Assembly (NCBI GenBank): GCA_016490735.1
Contig: JAEMWC010000156.1
Coordinates: forward strand, 10,001 to 74,000
From: Pachyseris speciosa
Lineage: Eukaryota; Cnidaria; Anthozoa; Scleractinia; Pachyseridae
Direction of reading: 5' to 3'
Length of the DNA stretch: 64,000 bases
The notes beneath the pieces were generated by a model. That model worked only from the letters and a program-made list of their open reading frames with translations, was not told where the DNA came from and made no database searches. The translations under genes and the position numbers were made by a program. Positions 1-11,330 of this stretch are shown here, one piece after another; the stretch's first letter is position 1; every line of letters begins with the position of its first letter.

Positions 1-726
1 GTTACTTTTATTCCTAACGATCGCTTCTGAAGGTGTATCTCGAAACATACGAAACGTCAATTTAAACGATATAGTTTTATTTTTGTTTTCTAACAATACG
101 TTTTATTCAAAACTCATTTGCCTTTTGGGACTCTTCAGGAATAGAAATTCTCGGAAAAGTCTTTCTTTTTTGGGGAAGGGGGGGGGGGGTGTGGGGGGCG
201 GACCTTTTCCCTTTGAAGGCCAAGCGATAAGCAGAATAGTATTCCGTTGTTTCTATTCCCGATAACGTGGTTTACTCGGTATTTAACAGCGTTATCCTGC
301 GAATACTTAGCTGACGAGGTTGGCTAAACCACAAGATTGAACAGGATAAACTCATGAACGACAAAGCACAATTTTCTGCGTTTATTGCGAAAGAAAGCTG
401 ACACGCTGCCATCCCGTTGGTTACTCCCTTATATGGGCTATATAGGTACCGTAAAAGCTCTATTAAGCCCCCGGGGGGGGGGCTTATTTAATTTCAGGCC
501 TCATTGACGGGGAGCTTATTAGAGAGGGGGCTTAATAGAGAGGAAGGGCTTATTTCAAATCTTAAACCTTTCGTTTTCATCTTTAAATAGTTTTTGTACT
601 AAACTCAAACAACTGCAGTGAAACTTTATTATTTAATACAGAGCAGCAAACAGTATTACCTGTTTGAGTGTATATTTTCTTAAACACAAACCAACTGGGC
701 GTCATAAAGTGGATTTCGTAAGAGGG

Positions 727-2055
727 AATAGGAGGGACTAACTACAAAATCTCATGTACAAAATCTTACATGACATGACGCCTGAATATTTAAGATCTAG
801 TTTTGTTTTCCGCAATAGTGTGAATTCTTATCATTTGAGGAATACTGAAAACGCACTAGCTCTTCCAAAACCCCGACTGTTTATCTAAAGAGAAGTCTTT
901 CGTATAGTGGTGCTCAGTTGTGGAACAGTTTACCTCTGGAATTAAGACAAGCGACTTCCTTGAGAGATTTTAAGAATAAATTGAGTTGCCACAGTTTTAA
1001 GTAAGTTTTAAGTAGTTTAACTCATTCACGACGGGCGTTTTTTACGTGTTTTGTGTAATTTTCGAGGGTTTTAGGACAAGTTGATCTGGGTATTCCATAT
1101 AAGGGGTTACCAAGGAAATTTCCGCTGGTCCACAACATCGAAGACTCTATCTTTCATGTCACGCTTGTCACGCTAGCTGTCGTTTATTTGTAAACGATCA
1201 GTCAGCTACAACTCGGTGGGTATTTGATTTATAAGTGTGTTTTTCGAGCCATTTTCCACCTCAGAAGTCCCCTGCCTGGCATCATAAAGCTGGGTTGGTG
1301 GGTAGAGGCAATCCTCTGGAAGAAGACAATTTCACACCAAGTGAGCCGCCGAAAGGTTTCGATCGATTCATGGTGATTCACGAAGTGAAGTTGTGTTCCT
1401 AGCCGATATGTGAACAGATTCCGGGACCTCGCATGGCAATTTTCACGAGTTTTGACATGTAAATAATGCAATCGCTGCAATATTTTGCCAGCAGGACCGG
1501 GTAGCTCGACACGGTTCTAAAAAATAACACGCGGCAGTTATCCAAGGATATCCCAGAATTCCTTTGAGTCACAAAGCGAACATGTCAGACCAGTGAGAGC
1601 AACTGAAATCAAATAGCGTTACCTAGGTCGGGTTAAGGAAGTGAGCCGGCAAATTGGAACGGATTGAATGAAGTTGAGTCGAAGTTTACTGCCAATGTGG
1701 ACTTTTAGCTTGAAGAGGGTTTTTTGTCTTCAAAACTTCAAAACAAAGTTGCTTATATTTGGTGCTGTTCTGGAGCGTTTTTTGGTTTTGCAACAGAATA
1801 AACAGTCATATTCAAGGAAAATCGGGACTTTCAGTAGGTTTACGGGGTAATAAAGTCTCAGAAACTCAGTATTTAACAATAATAATCGCTCATTTCAAAC
1901 ATAGTCCGGGATTTGGAAAAGTTACAGGTTTTCAAAGCACCGGTTATTCTCTTGTGATTGTAATTAAGTAGATAGAGAGTTAGTTGATAATAATTAATTA
2001 AGCTGATGGAAATACCGTGTATAAATAAAGTTATCTTATCTTATCTTATCTTTTG
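727..2055 (+). mobile_element. Non-LTR retrotransposon 3' fragment inside TIR element copy 1
   Basis: At about 775-1000 the plus strand reads as the C-terminal end of a non-LTR reverse transcriptase ORF, including YSGAQLWNSLPLELRQ and SLRDFKNKLS, with frame damage near 880. The right end is a typical 3' tail: ATAAATAAAG followed by TTATC repeats at 2030-2052. The flanks 'agaggg' (721-726) and 'tcccaaa' (2056 on) are contiguous in the second TIR element, which fixes the insertion point. The copy is heavily 5'-truncated and dead. Confidence 0.7.
1020..1950. repeat. Unclassified dispersed repeat, probably nested in the non-LTR 3'UTR
   Basis: Segments such as 'tagaggcaatcctctg' with 'catcataaagctgg' recur in diverged form at about 9870-9960. 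It separates the non-LTR coding end (about 1005) from that element's poly-TTATC tail, which suggests a further insertion. The exact ends are not resolved. I see no open coding region. Confidence 0.45.
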
Positions 2056-2238
2056 TCCCAAAGGGGAGGGGGGCTTATTAGAGAGGCGGGGGGGGGGGGG
2101 TGGACTTATTTCAAAAACCGACTTCCAAACGGGGGGCTTATCAGAGAGGGGGGTTAATAGAGATGGGGGCTTAATAGAGCTTTTACAGTGTGTGCGGCCC
2201 GAAAGGGTGTGGTTTTTTAGCCGTTTGGGTCTGAAATA

Positions 2239-3052
2239 CCGTAAAAGCTCTATTTAGCCCCCGGGGAGCTTATTTAATTTCAGAGACGGGGCCTTATTTC
2301 AAATCTTAAACACCCTTTTTCGTCTTATTAAAAAACAGTTTTTGTACTAATAATATACATGAAAAAATTTCTCGATTCTGATTAGCTAAGAGAAATGCAG
2401 CTTTTAGGAAACACCGGTGCAGAAAAAAGGTAATTCGGTGCAGAAAAAAGGAAATACAGTGCAAAACAAGGTAAAAAACTGAGGATTCTGATTGGTTGAT
2501 AAACAAAGGCGCTGCGATTGAGCCAATCAAACGCGGCCTCTGAATGGCGCAAAGTCTGAAGAGCTGCAAGCGACTCTGCGAGCCCAAACAATGGCTGGCT
2601 TTTTGAGCAGGTTTTCTTTCTTCGTGACCGCAATAACAGCAGAGAAACTGCAAAACAGCTCTAAAAAGGAGAAACGGCTCCGTCAATCACTGTATTTTAG
2701 CTGTCTGTTTGGAAACAGTGGTGTCCAGAGAAGGGAATTACCGACGTAATTGGAATTACGTGTCCGTTGATGGAGTGACGCCGAGATTAATAAACAAACA
2801 AGGACAAACAAGGCGAAGATAACGAACTAGAAAGCCTGAAGGTAATGATTATAGCGCTTGATAGACACTTAGCAAACAAAGAAGCCTTATAGCTATAGCC
2901 TGTAATTGTTTAGCCAGTTTTCACAGCTGAAAACGCTTTAAAAACATCGAGAAAACTGTTGTTTTGGTTCACCTTAGCTTCGTTGCGTTGCTTCTGCAAC
3001 GTTAAGAAGCTATCTCGCAATTTTTTGATGTATATTATTAATAAGTAATCAC

Positions 3053-3088
<36 letters not shown>

Positions 3089-3157
3089 TTGTAAATTTTT
3101 TCAAAGACCACAAATTGCACTCGCCCTACGGAATCGTGCAATTTTGTGAGTCTTTGA

Positions 3158-3193
<36 letters not shown>

Positions 3194-3465
3194 TCGAAAT
3201 CATGTGATTACCTATACAAAACTCAAACAACTACGATCAAATTTTATTATCTAATAAAGAGCAGCAAATAGTATTATGTGTTTGACATGTTTATTTGTTT
3301 AAAAATAAAACAATTGGACCGCATGAAGTTGATTTCGCAAGAGGGTCCCAAAAGGGGGAGGGGGCTTATTAGAGAGGAGGGGGTTATTACAAAAACTGAC
3401 TTCCAAACGGGGGCTTTTTAGAGAGGGGAGCTAATAGAGAAGGGGGCTTAATAGAGCTTTTACAG
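2239..3465. mobile_element. TIR transposon (MITE-like) copy 2, TA-flanked
   Basis: This belongs to the same family as 449-2188, with the same inverted ends. It is flanked by TA at 2237-2238 and at 3466-3467, and the host repeat resumes on both sides. Its interior is interrupted at about 2349-3216; the left and right parts (ending 'tttgtacta' and starting 'aactcaaacaactac') are contiguous in copy 1. No transposase is visible. Confidence 0.75.
2349..3216. mobile_element. Insertion in TIR copy 2 with a 3'-terminal hairpin
   Basis: The inserted DNA contains an inverted repeat at 3045-3211. The arm starting GTAATCACATGATTT is mirrored by AAATCATGTGATTAC, with about 75-bp arms around a short centre near 3125. 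An ATG-led reading frame near 2591 (MAGFLSRFSFF) is short and of unknown meaning. The class is unknown; foldback-like. Confidence 0.5.
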
Positions 3466-3660
3466 TAGCATATCGATTTTGACCATTTTGGTCTAAAATA
3501 GGGTATGGTTTGCGCACTCTAGTCTTGAATCGGTATGTTTTTTTTTTTGTTTTTGTTTTTTTTAGAAAAAGCTACTTCTTTATCATTAGGTGATAAGACC
3601 ATCAACAAAAGCCCTTCTCAAATTATGTTTACTCAACCGTGTAAGAGAAATAGGAATTAA

Positions 3661-3798
3661 TCAAGTCACCCGAACGTCATCTCGCCCGAAGTTACGTCGC
3701 CCGCCCGAAATCAAGCTTATGTTGTCCGAATATCGGACGACATAATTCAGAACTTCGGGCGACGTAACTTCGGGCGAGATGACGTTCGGGCGACTTGA
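3661..3798. mobile_element. Near-perfect palindromic MITE
   Basis: The 138 bp fold almost end to end. TCAAGTCACCCGAACGTCAT at the left is mirrored by ATGACGTTCGGGCGACTTGA at the right, with the centre near 3730. It lies inside the older G-rich repeat and is absent from the copy at 8459-8880. It has no coding capacity. Confidence 0.7.
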
Positions 3799-4153
3799 CC
3801 GGTTTCCGAAATAGGTCTGGGGGGTATCGAGCTTTTGGTCAGGTCTGAAATAAGGTAGGGAAAATCGCAGATTTTGGTCTAAAATAGGGTAATGGTTACA
3901 GGAAGAGGACCGCACACCCCACCCAATTTTTCTGGGAGTACCCCCTGAGGGCTGCCATTTTGCTCCGCTACACACAAATTACGTATTTCGCAGGATATCT
4001 GCTGAGTACGCATGACGAAGACCAAGTTTTACTTCGCCGCTCGTTCCTCGCGCGTTATCGCATTTTACCGTGACGCAAAAGACGCAAAAGAAAAGCAGTC
4101 TAAACAGCGACAGTACACCTAAATCTACAGAACCTGGTAGTCATGGGAAATCA

Positions 4154-4498
4154 GGGTTGTTTACCATTTACACGGGAAAACCGGTTGGTCGACGGTTGCA
4201 GTAAATGGTACACATCACATACCCAAATGAAAATTTCCACGGAACGTGCGTGTTCCATTTACACAGACATTTCCAACGGTCAGGTTTACAGCGCGATCCA
4301 AGCCGAAAGCCCTGGAACTGGTAGAAATGAGCAAATGGAACGCACATTTCCATTTGGAAATTCCGTTTGGGAATTTTAGACTACCTTTCAAGAAATTCCG
4401 TTTTCCCCGGAAATTTTCCATTTGGGAAGACCAAAATAGGCTTTCCATTTACATTCCAACCGAAATTTCCGGATTTTTTGGTAAATGGTAAACAACCC
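4154..4498. mobile_element. Short TIR element (MITE), about 345 bp
   Basis: The 17-bp terminal inverted repeat GGGTTGTTTACCATTTA has its exact mirror ending at 4498. The interior repeats 'ccatttac/ggtaaatgg' and 'gaaatttcc' motifs in both orientations. Overlapping short open frames here are by-products of this structure. It lies about 200 bp upstream of the promoter of the first channel-subunit-like gene. Confidence 0.65.
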
Positions 4499-4710
4499 AG
4501 TTCTTCAGGTGGTGATCATGCCCCGGTAGCGTTGCGTGACCACCCAATAATTAGTCTCGAGCGATTAATCACGTTTGAACTCGCCCGGACGTGGTGATGA
4601 TCAGTGTACGTGCGTCACTGCACATGTTTGATTGACATAATCACCATCCCCTGAGAGTCGAGGAACCAGTGATATGTCGTCAAAACAATCTGTTGTGGGC
4701 ACGTGAGCGG

Positions 4711-4718
4711 TATAAATA
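4711..4718 (+). promoter_or_regulatory. TATA box of the first KCNMB-like gene
   Basis: TATAAATA lies 79 bp before the ATG at 4797, which would put the start of transcription near 4740. An E-box CACGTG is at 4700-4705. The placement fits a short 5' UTR; no experimental support can be seen from sequence. Confidence 0.5.
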
Positions 4719-4796
4719 AAACGTCGCACAGAGAGTGAGTCTTTCCACTGCGTCACGACCGTGCTGTAGAGTCGTATTTATTTTGTGGCAGTTAAA

Positions 4797-7700
4797 ATGA
4801 ACTATACAAAGTTTCGAGTAGTTGCTTTGCTTGGAGTCGGTATTTTCCTTGTTGGTGCTGTGTGTTTTGTCGCTGTTACCCTTCACAGTGTATTTCCCGC
4901 GCGCGAGGAGCAAAAGTTGAAAGAAATAAATTGCACAATTGCCTCTGATGATATGGACTTGGCAGTGAAGTGCTCTCACAAAAAACGGGATGAAACGAGT
5001 TATCCGTGTAGGAGAATTTATGTGTTGTGTGGTAACAAAGTAAAACAGAATGGATCTTTCGAAGAAGTACGGCATCGTTTGTTGCTTAAAAAAGATTTTC
5101 ACAGCCGCCATAAAAAGGTAACGTAACCGTAATTAATAGAATCATTGCTCGTCAAACTTAAAGGTGTTGAGAATAAACGAATAATGAAATCCTGTTGTCT
5201 TGATGTTCATCCAAAAACTCCCTCAACTAGAACCGTATAAGAATTGTTTTGAGAGAAGTGACGATGATATACATGTTGATGTAGAAAGGTTAAAGCTACC
5301 GGACAGTAGTTTGCATTTTGTGGTTGTGTTGCTGGTTTTGTTTTCTTGTTTCCATTGGTATTCAGTTGCTTCAACGTCGGTGCTTTTCAAATGTCGGTAT
5401 TTTTTTACGTCTGGTTTTTCACTGACTTTGATGATTGCATCTCTCTGTAATATCCAAGCAGACCAAAGAACTGCGAACAACGATCTGTTCAAATCGCTGC
5501 AATTATTGTAACATTTTAGACTGTGATCACATTTTATTGTATCCCGACCGGATTATAGGCTTAAAGCATGAATATAGAAATCCATATTTTCTTTGTTTTC
5601 TGAAGAAATTAGTATTCATGCTGTTTTTAAATCGTGACACTAAGCCACTCGCAGTTGGTGTCAGTCTTCCCAGTTGGATCGGATGGGCGTAGCGTAGGTG
5701 TGTCTTCCTGTTCCATGAGAGCTTGTTAACACTTTTGATGGTGAATCATGCAATTCAGGGGTAGCCAAGTGACTTGGCCGTTGAATGAAGGCTTTCACCG
5801 ATTTTGTTTTTGCTTTCTGCAAATCACTTGGCGTTCTTGACTTTCATTTTAATGATGGTAATTTAAATTCACAGCTTTATTCTTCAATCCGCAGTTCAAA
5901 CATCACGATTCTCGCATATTCATCCGCTCACGGGTATATCACGAAGCAACAAAATGACCAGCTCCCAGTTGGCTTGTTAGCTCAGTTGGTAGAGCGTTGC
6001 ACCGGTATCGCAGAGCTGGTGGGATCGAATCCCGTATACTAGCCTGAATTTTTTTAATTTTCAGGCTTTATTTTCACAACTGCTTAATAGTGTTCATATA
6101 AACTGCGACGATCATTCACAGCTTTATGGTTTAATACGCAGTTCAAATATGATTTTCTTATATCCAGTTTCACACATTTAAGCTTCACTGTCATGTAATT
6201 ACTTTGTGCGCGTTCGGAGATTTGGAGATCTCAAGAGAAAACACTGAGAAAATGGTCAAGTCAAGTCCCGTTACACTTGGTGCAATGCTGAATTCCTGAT
6301 TTGTGACGTCAAATTGAGCTGTCGAGTCACGTACCGGGAAAAGGTGCGGTTTTATCCTTGGGAACTTAAAACATTTCTCATATGTTGTGGAAAAAATGTA
6401 GCTCTGAACATAATAGAAGCGTTTTCACGGCTTTCCATGATGGCTCTCTTTATTTAACAATACCCACTAGCTTCCATCTTCACAATTTCTGCCACGAAGC
6501 ATGCCAAACGCGGTAACGTTATCACAGAAGGTGGCAAAGGGTATTTTCGTAAACCGTGATTTCCTGTGAAATGCGAAATGGCCTTTTTTATATAATAATA
6601 ATTATCCGTCAAATGAGAATCAGGTGTTCAATTCACCGTGAACTATAATTTTGTTTCATTTTTCTTTAATTTTTCGAGAGAAATTGTAACAATAGATGTA
6701 GATATAATAAGGTACAGTTCAGTAAAAACTATCAGTTGCGTTCCACTGCATAGTATTGCGTTACTGAAACGTCATTCTTGACCGCAGGGCCGTTGTAACC
6801 TTGAGAACGTGACTGGGACAGCTTTGTTTGTCACCGTCTCTGAAGGTCGCGCGGAGATTCTAACAAATGTGACTGTTCTAATTTTGATGAGTGTTTTTTT
6901 TTTCTTATAGCAATGTCTGCTATGTTAAATCGTGAGCCCCACAAAGTTAAACAATGATTTCAAGCACATTTTAATCCTACGCGTATTTGTTTGTGGGTGT
7001 GTTTTGCTGTTGACACCCTAATTTGAACGTGATTTATACTGCAAACATTAAATATATACTAGTTCCTTTACAAAGGTCTTTGTTACAATCCCTGATGAAG
7101 TCTGTGTGATCAGACGAAACCGGTCGTATAATAAACAAGTTAACAAGATCTGTTGTTGCTTGCAACTTTCATCACATCACATCACATCATCTTCTTCTGA
7201 CCAAAGTAAAAAAAACTGATTGTGTAACAACGTTCTTTTTATTTTCTCGTGAAACATGAAATGCCCATCTTATTGTGCGTGGAATGTGAAGTGGCCTTTA
7301 TAGTGTGCGCGAAATGTGAAATGCCCATTTTATTTGCTGTCTGAACGTGATCAAGACCCCTTTACTAAAGTGATACGAGTGTTTAGGTATGAATTTAACA
7401 AGCCACAGGAAATGTTTGTACCCATCGAAACTAAAAATAACGATCCGGTTTGTTCAAAACTATTCCACTAGCGCATTCAAATAAAAACTCCTCGCCTACG
7501 GATGGCCAGGGTGGAAACGGAATTCAACGACACTGTTTTCAAGTTTCACCGTTCTCCTGTCTAGCACTGTAATAACCATTATAAACCGATTATGCGTTGG
7601 TTTTCTTTACAGCAATTAACTTTTTGTCTTTTTGTTGGAGATCTAAGACCAATGTTTGTGTATGTAAATGTTCTTGGTCTAGAAATTACCTCAATTTTGC

Positions 7701-8339
7701 CCCAAAGACCGAAAAATAACCGTGACGACTCAAAGAAATACACTGACTGACTGAAATTCGTAATTTCAACAGAAATAAACACACCCCATACATTTCTTTG
7801 TAAAGTATGGAGTAAATGTTTAGAAAATAAAATAAAAACCGGCATGATAAATTATTTTTGTTTATCCACTCCAATCACGGCTCATTAATTCAATTCAATA
7901 TCAAACAGTGACACGCCATGAACCGCGAATTGTGATTGACATCATGATGAAAACCCGGGAGTAAGTCGCGTGCACTGGCTAGTTTTGCGCCTTCTACCTG
8001 CTAGCTGTACTAATGAAATACTTTGTTGCTTTTCAATTCCAGTGTACTTTTGAGCCGGACGAATGCTTGGAAAAACCCGAAGTGAGGCCCCACCTTGCTG
8101 TTGGATCAGCCTTAAGAGCGTATTACAATCCGAAAGATCCAGAGCAAGTCGTACACGAAAAAGCTTCACAAGATAGCTACAATAAGCTAATTCTACACAG
8201 TGTTGTGTGGCCGCTGGGCTTAGTGGTACTGGGTATTGTTGTCATAGTGACGGCAGCGTGTCTCTTTACTTCACGAAGTAGACGTGGTTACGAGCGAATA
8301 ACAGAAGTTTCGAGTGCGCCACTACAACAAACTCTTTAA
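4797..8339 (+). CDS. KCNMB/TipE-like two-pass channel auxiliary subunit, gene A (exons 4797-5117 and 8043-8339)
   Basis: Two exons give 205 residues. Exon 1 ends AAG|GTAACG and exon 2 begins after TTCCAG, both phase 0. The product has a short cytoplasmic N-terminus, a membrane span at about 9-33, an extracellular loop with Cys46, 59, 71, 78, 108 and 115 and likely N-glycans at NCT (45) and NGS (85), a second span at about 155-181, and a 24-residue basic tail. This is the architecture and size of BK-channel beta subunits (vertebrate KCNMB, about 190-280 residues). The local order YPC...YV, C-x-F-x-P, YYNP, then LxHSxxWP leading into TM2 resembles that family. Insect TipE proteins share the topology and are the main alternative. 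The Cys before the YYNP-like motif is replaced (LRAYYNP). I start at 4797, the first ATG after the TATA box; the frame is open slightly upstream only through a GTG codon. The 2.9-kb intron contains a SINE. Confidence 0.75.
5870..6180 (+). mobile_element. tRNA-derived SINE (coral type) in the intron of gene A
   Basis: A tRNA-like head spans 5971-6044, with an A box TAGCTCAGTTGG at 5978-5989 and a B box GGATCGAATCC at 6022-6032. Six of seven acceptor pairs form. The anticodon loop reads CCGGTAT with C rather than T at position 33, so this is not a clean tRNA gene. The downstream 'ttcaggctttattttcac' segment and flanking 'cgcagttcaaa' copies match the style of cnidarian SINEs. The element borders are approximate. 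Confidence 0.65.
7092..7125 (+). ncRNA. Hammerhead-like core (incomplete helix I)
   Basis: CTGATGA (7092-7098) is followed by a 5-bp stem II (GTCTG 7100-7104 with CAGAC 7111-7115), then GAAAC and CGGTC ending at a GTC-type cleavage site. An extra A separates CTGATGA from stem II. Helix I does not pair well, so activity is doubtful. The motif is typical of Penelope-like element ends, and (ATCAC)n-like DNA follows at about 7170. Confidence 0.4.
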
Positions 8340-8384
8340 TAGACTGAACATTTCTCAAATGCATCAAAAGTCATGTCAAATATA

Positions 8385-8390
8385 AATAAA
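8385..8390 (+). promoter_or_regulatory. Poly(A) signal of gene A
   Basis: AATAAA lies 46 bp after the stop codon of gene A, in 'tataaataaatgatgaaata'. It would give a very short 3' UTR. Confidence 0.5.
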
Positions 8391-8458
8391 TGATGAAATA
8401 GACGATCCAATCCAAAGAGGTATTATATTGAAATTCATTGTGTTGTTTGGTTTAAAAG

Positions 8459-8880
8459 CATGCCATCCCGGGGGGGGTACTGCCTTATATGAGCTAAATA
8501 GGTATGTGCGGCCCCAAAGGGTATGGTTTTTTAGCCGTTTTGGTCTGAAATAGGGTATCAGTTTTGACCATTTTGGTCTGATATAGGGTATGATTTGTGC
8601 GCTCTTGTCTTGAATTCGGTATGTTTTTTAGAAGAAGGTACTTCATCTTTACCCAATAAGACCCGTCAACAAAAGCCCTTATTTTTTGTCTTTTAATTAT
8701 GTTTACGCCAACTGTGTACGTGAAATAGCTTTGAAATAGGGTATCAAATTTTTGATCAGGTCTGAAATAGAGTAGGGAAAATCGCAGATTTTGGTCTGAA
8801 ATAGGATAAGGGTTTCAGGAAGCGGGCCGCACACCCCCACCTTATTTTTCTGGGAGAACCCCCCCTCCCCCGGGCATGCC
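8459..8880. repeat. G-rich dispersed repeat, uninterrupted copy 2
   Basis: The ends are inverted (GCATGCCATCCCGGGGG against CCCCCGGGCATGCC). The interior repeats 'ttttggtctgaaataggg' about four times. It serves as the empty-site reference for the split copy at 405-3956. No coding capacity. Confidence 0.65.
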
Positions 8881-9359
8881 ATATTCTTGGCGGGAATCCC
8901 CGCCACGTTGTGATTCGAGGCTGTTGCCACAAAATGCACAGAACAATGGAAAAAATGAAAATGAACTTTTTGCCGAGATTGAACAAGTTGTATCAAACTT
9001 CGGAGGTTTGTACATTTTTGGAGTATCCGTAAATCTTTGAATTGTTGTAGTAAATACAATCATATATTTATATTATTTTGTAATTATTTAGAATTGATAA
9101 TTAAAAATTAACTATTTTTCTGCCATTGATCTGCTGAACTTTGATTCTCTGCATTTGAAATTTATAGAATCGCCAAACTTTAGAAAAGCATAGGGGCCTG
9201 GTAATGAGTTTATAAAACTTATCGATTGAAAAAAAAATGTTTCCATTGCATGAAAGAGCATCTCAAAAATGGTAACCTAGCAACCAACTTTGAGGCTGTT
9301 CAGTTGAATTGGAGCTGAGCAAATTAAAAGGCTTATGAAAATCATGAAATTTAATTAAG

Positions 9360-10500
9360 ACTGGGATTCTCTTAACCCTTTAAATCCCAAGCTCCTTGAA
9401 CTCTTTTGGCAATTAATTCAAAGGGATCTAGATGTCCTATATGAAGGTCTCCCTTGAAATGTTTGCTACTCTAGAATACCGAGGACTCAAGTTTTATTTT
9501 GACATCATCAATTTGAACCATTGTTGTTTTGCTCACGATAGGTACTCGGTAACATTCTGAACAAAGGACGAAATCAGAGTCAGAGAGGTGGTTATTTTGA
9601 GAACTATTTTAGGCTCATAATAGCTGGCCGACAACAACTATTCATCCCATAGTGTCACAGTAGTGTCCTAAGGCCCACAATTTAGCCCAAACCCTAGATC
9701 TTAACCCTGGTTCTGCAATCCTAGCTCCAACCTCCCTTGAAATGTTCGGTGCTCTAGAATACCAAGGACTCAAGTTTTGTTGTGACGTCACCAATTTGAA
9801 CCGTTGTTGTTTTGCTCACGACCGTAACGAGTTGTAACAAGTAAGTACTCGGTTTATAGGTGCGTTTTCGATTCATTTCCCACTGCAGAAGCTCTTAGGT
9901 TGGCATTATTAAGCTGGAATGGAGAGTAGAGGCAAACCTCTGAACGAAACCAGAGGTGAGAGATAATTTCATAACGACTGGGACGCCAAAAGTGTTCGTG
10001 TCGAGTCATGGCAGCTCAGGAGTGAAGTTCCTCTCTCTAGCCGTTCTGTGATGGATTTTGGACCTAGCAAGGCAATTTTGGCGAGATTTAACTTGCTAAG
10101 AACACAACGGTTAGGCGACACTAGAAAATGAAGATGGCGGGGACTTCATTTTGTCGTGGTATCCAAATTATCCAGAATGCAATCCGCAATCCGGGCGCCA
10201 AAGAGAAAAACAGAGGCTTTCAAAAATGGCTCGAATCAAAATGGCTGATGCTCGACTCGCTGTAGGCGTGAGAGGCAAAATTGGAGATAAATGCTTAGTT
10301 ACGAGATTAAGGTTTGCTCTCATCAGGGTATTTTGTTTTCCAAAGGAGATTTTGAATTAAGAATTGAAAGCAAAGAAGTGTGTTTTTTAACTTTGCTCCA
10401 GGGCGCACGAGACTGCCATTCTTGGTTTTGCTTGAAAACAAATAATGATATGAAACGGGAAACGAAGGATATTCCCAATGTATTGGCTCCTAAAGCCTAA
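9360..10500. repeat. Unclassified dispersed repeat with an internal direct duplication
   Basis: Two diverged copies of about 110 bp ('ctcccttgaaatgtt...ctctagaataccgagg...gttttgctcacga') lie at about 9448-9540 and 9731-9825. The part after 9860 is related to the repeat at 1020-1660, and the segment near 9560-9640 is related in inverse orientation to about 19320-19410. It lies between genes A and B. No gene is seen. Confidence 0.45.
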
Positions 10501-10819
10501 AACAGTTACTGGTTGACACTATAAACAGACCATAATAATCAAGTCTAAATTTGAGAGCGTGGGCAATCCAGACTTGTTCCCAGGGCTTTCTCCGCTTTCG
10601 AGGTTGTGAGCAATCTTAGCTAATCTTGAAAGCGGTAGGCCTGTCTGTCGTACAAATCCGTACACTAGGACAACTTTTACGACTAATTAAAACGAAATAA
10701 CAATTTTTCCACCTGTCAGTATAGCAGAGCTAATCGAATTGGGTGAACCCTAATACAGGTACAACATATACGTAAATTAAATAACTATAACGCTTAAATT
10801 GACAGTACTGCTGGGAGAC

Positions 10820-11330
10820 AGAAGTAGGTGTTGTTATTATCACTAGAATATATCATGAGAAAGATAACAAATGAAATGAAATGATTACAAAAACAGTAAT
10901 AAAAAATCCACTTGACTTTTTTAATGATGTTTCGGATATCAAGATATTGGAGTCATCTTAAGCTAACACGTCAATAAGAGTTCGTTTTATTTTCCATTTA
11001 AAGTCATTTTTGTAAGGTTTCTTAATTTGTGTTTTAAAGGCATCTCATTCCATACAGTTGTTCAAATTCTAGATAACGAATTTAGTTAAATTGAAATTCT
11101 AGAGCTTTGTATGTAGAAGTTGCTCAAGGCAGAGGATCGATTATTATAAGAGTGAATGTTAGAAACATCCTGAAACTGTTCTCGAATACTAGTAGGTGCG
11201 TTTCTATGTCGGATGTCAAACATCACGTTAGCTTTTCGCTCATAATAGGAAAACTGAAATGGTAGAACACCGGCATCGATAAATTAGAGGAATTGCATGT
11301 TGATTGTAGTCAGAAAAAATAAATGAAGTG
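10820..11330 (-). repeat. Penelope-like element terminal remnant
   Basis: On the minus strand, 10917-10975 reads AAGATGACTCC...GATATCCGAAACATC, the degenerate hammerhead-like end sequence common at Penelope-type retroelement termini. A (ATGAA)n-like stretch flanks it at 10870-10885. The core CTGATGA is not intact, so I do not call a working ribozyme. The remainder is non-coding. Confidence 0.35.

Larger units (their letters stand above)
449..2188. mobile_element. TIR transposon (MITE-like) copy 1, TA-flanked
   Basis: The left end CCGTAAAAGCTCTATTAAGC is the inverted match of the right end GCTTAATAGAGCTTTTACAG (one mismatch at the tip). It sits in the older repeat after TA at 447-448, with TG (a mutated TA) on the right. 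A TA target duplication fits Tc1/mariner-like or related superfamilies. The interior has no transposase, and it is interrupted at about 727-2055 by a retrotransposon fragment. Confidence 0.75.
405..3956. repeat. G-rich dispersed repeat (copy 1), split by several insertions
   Basis: Its pieces match the intact copy at 8459-8880. Shared segments include the 'tatataggtatgtgcggccc' type start, 'agccgtttgggtctgaaata', the 'gaccattttggtct' stretch and a 3' end of 'ccgcacacccc' plus 'tttttctgggag'. The ends carry short inverted GCTGCC/GGCAGC sequences. Three inserts break it at 449-2188, 2239-3465 and 3661-3798. I recognise the style as a cnidarian high-copy repeat but cannot assign a transposon class. 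Confidence 0.7.

Noticed and set aside
4143..4597. Five overlapping short ORFs in both directions
   Set aside because: They lie in a TIR element with internal inverted repeats; no domain or splice support.
5200..5511. 103-residue plus-strand frame in the intron of gene A
   Set aside because: No family resemblance; it starts without ATG context and lies wholly within a well-supported intron.
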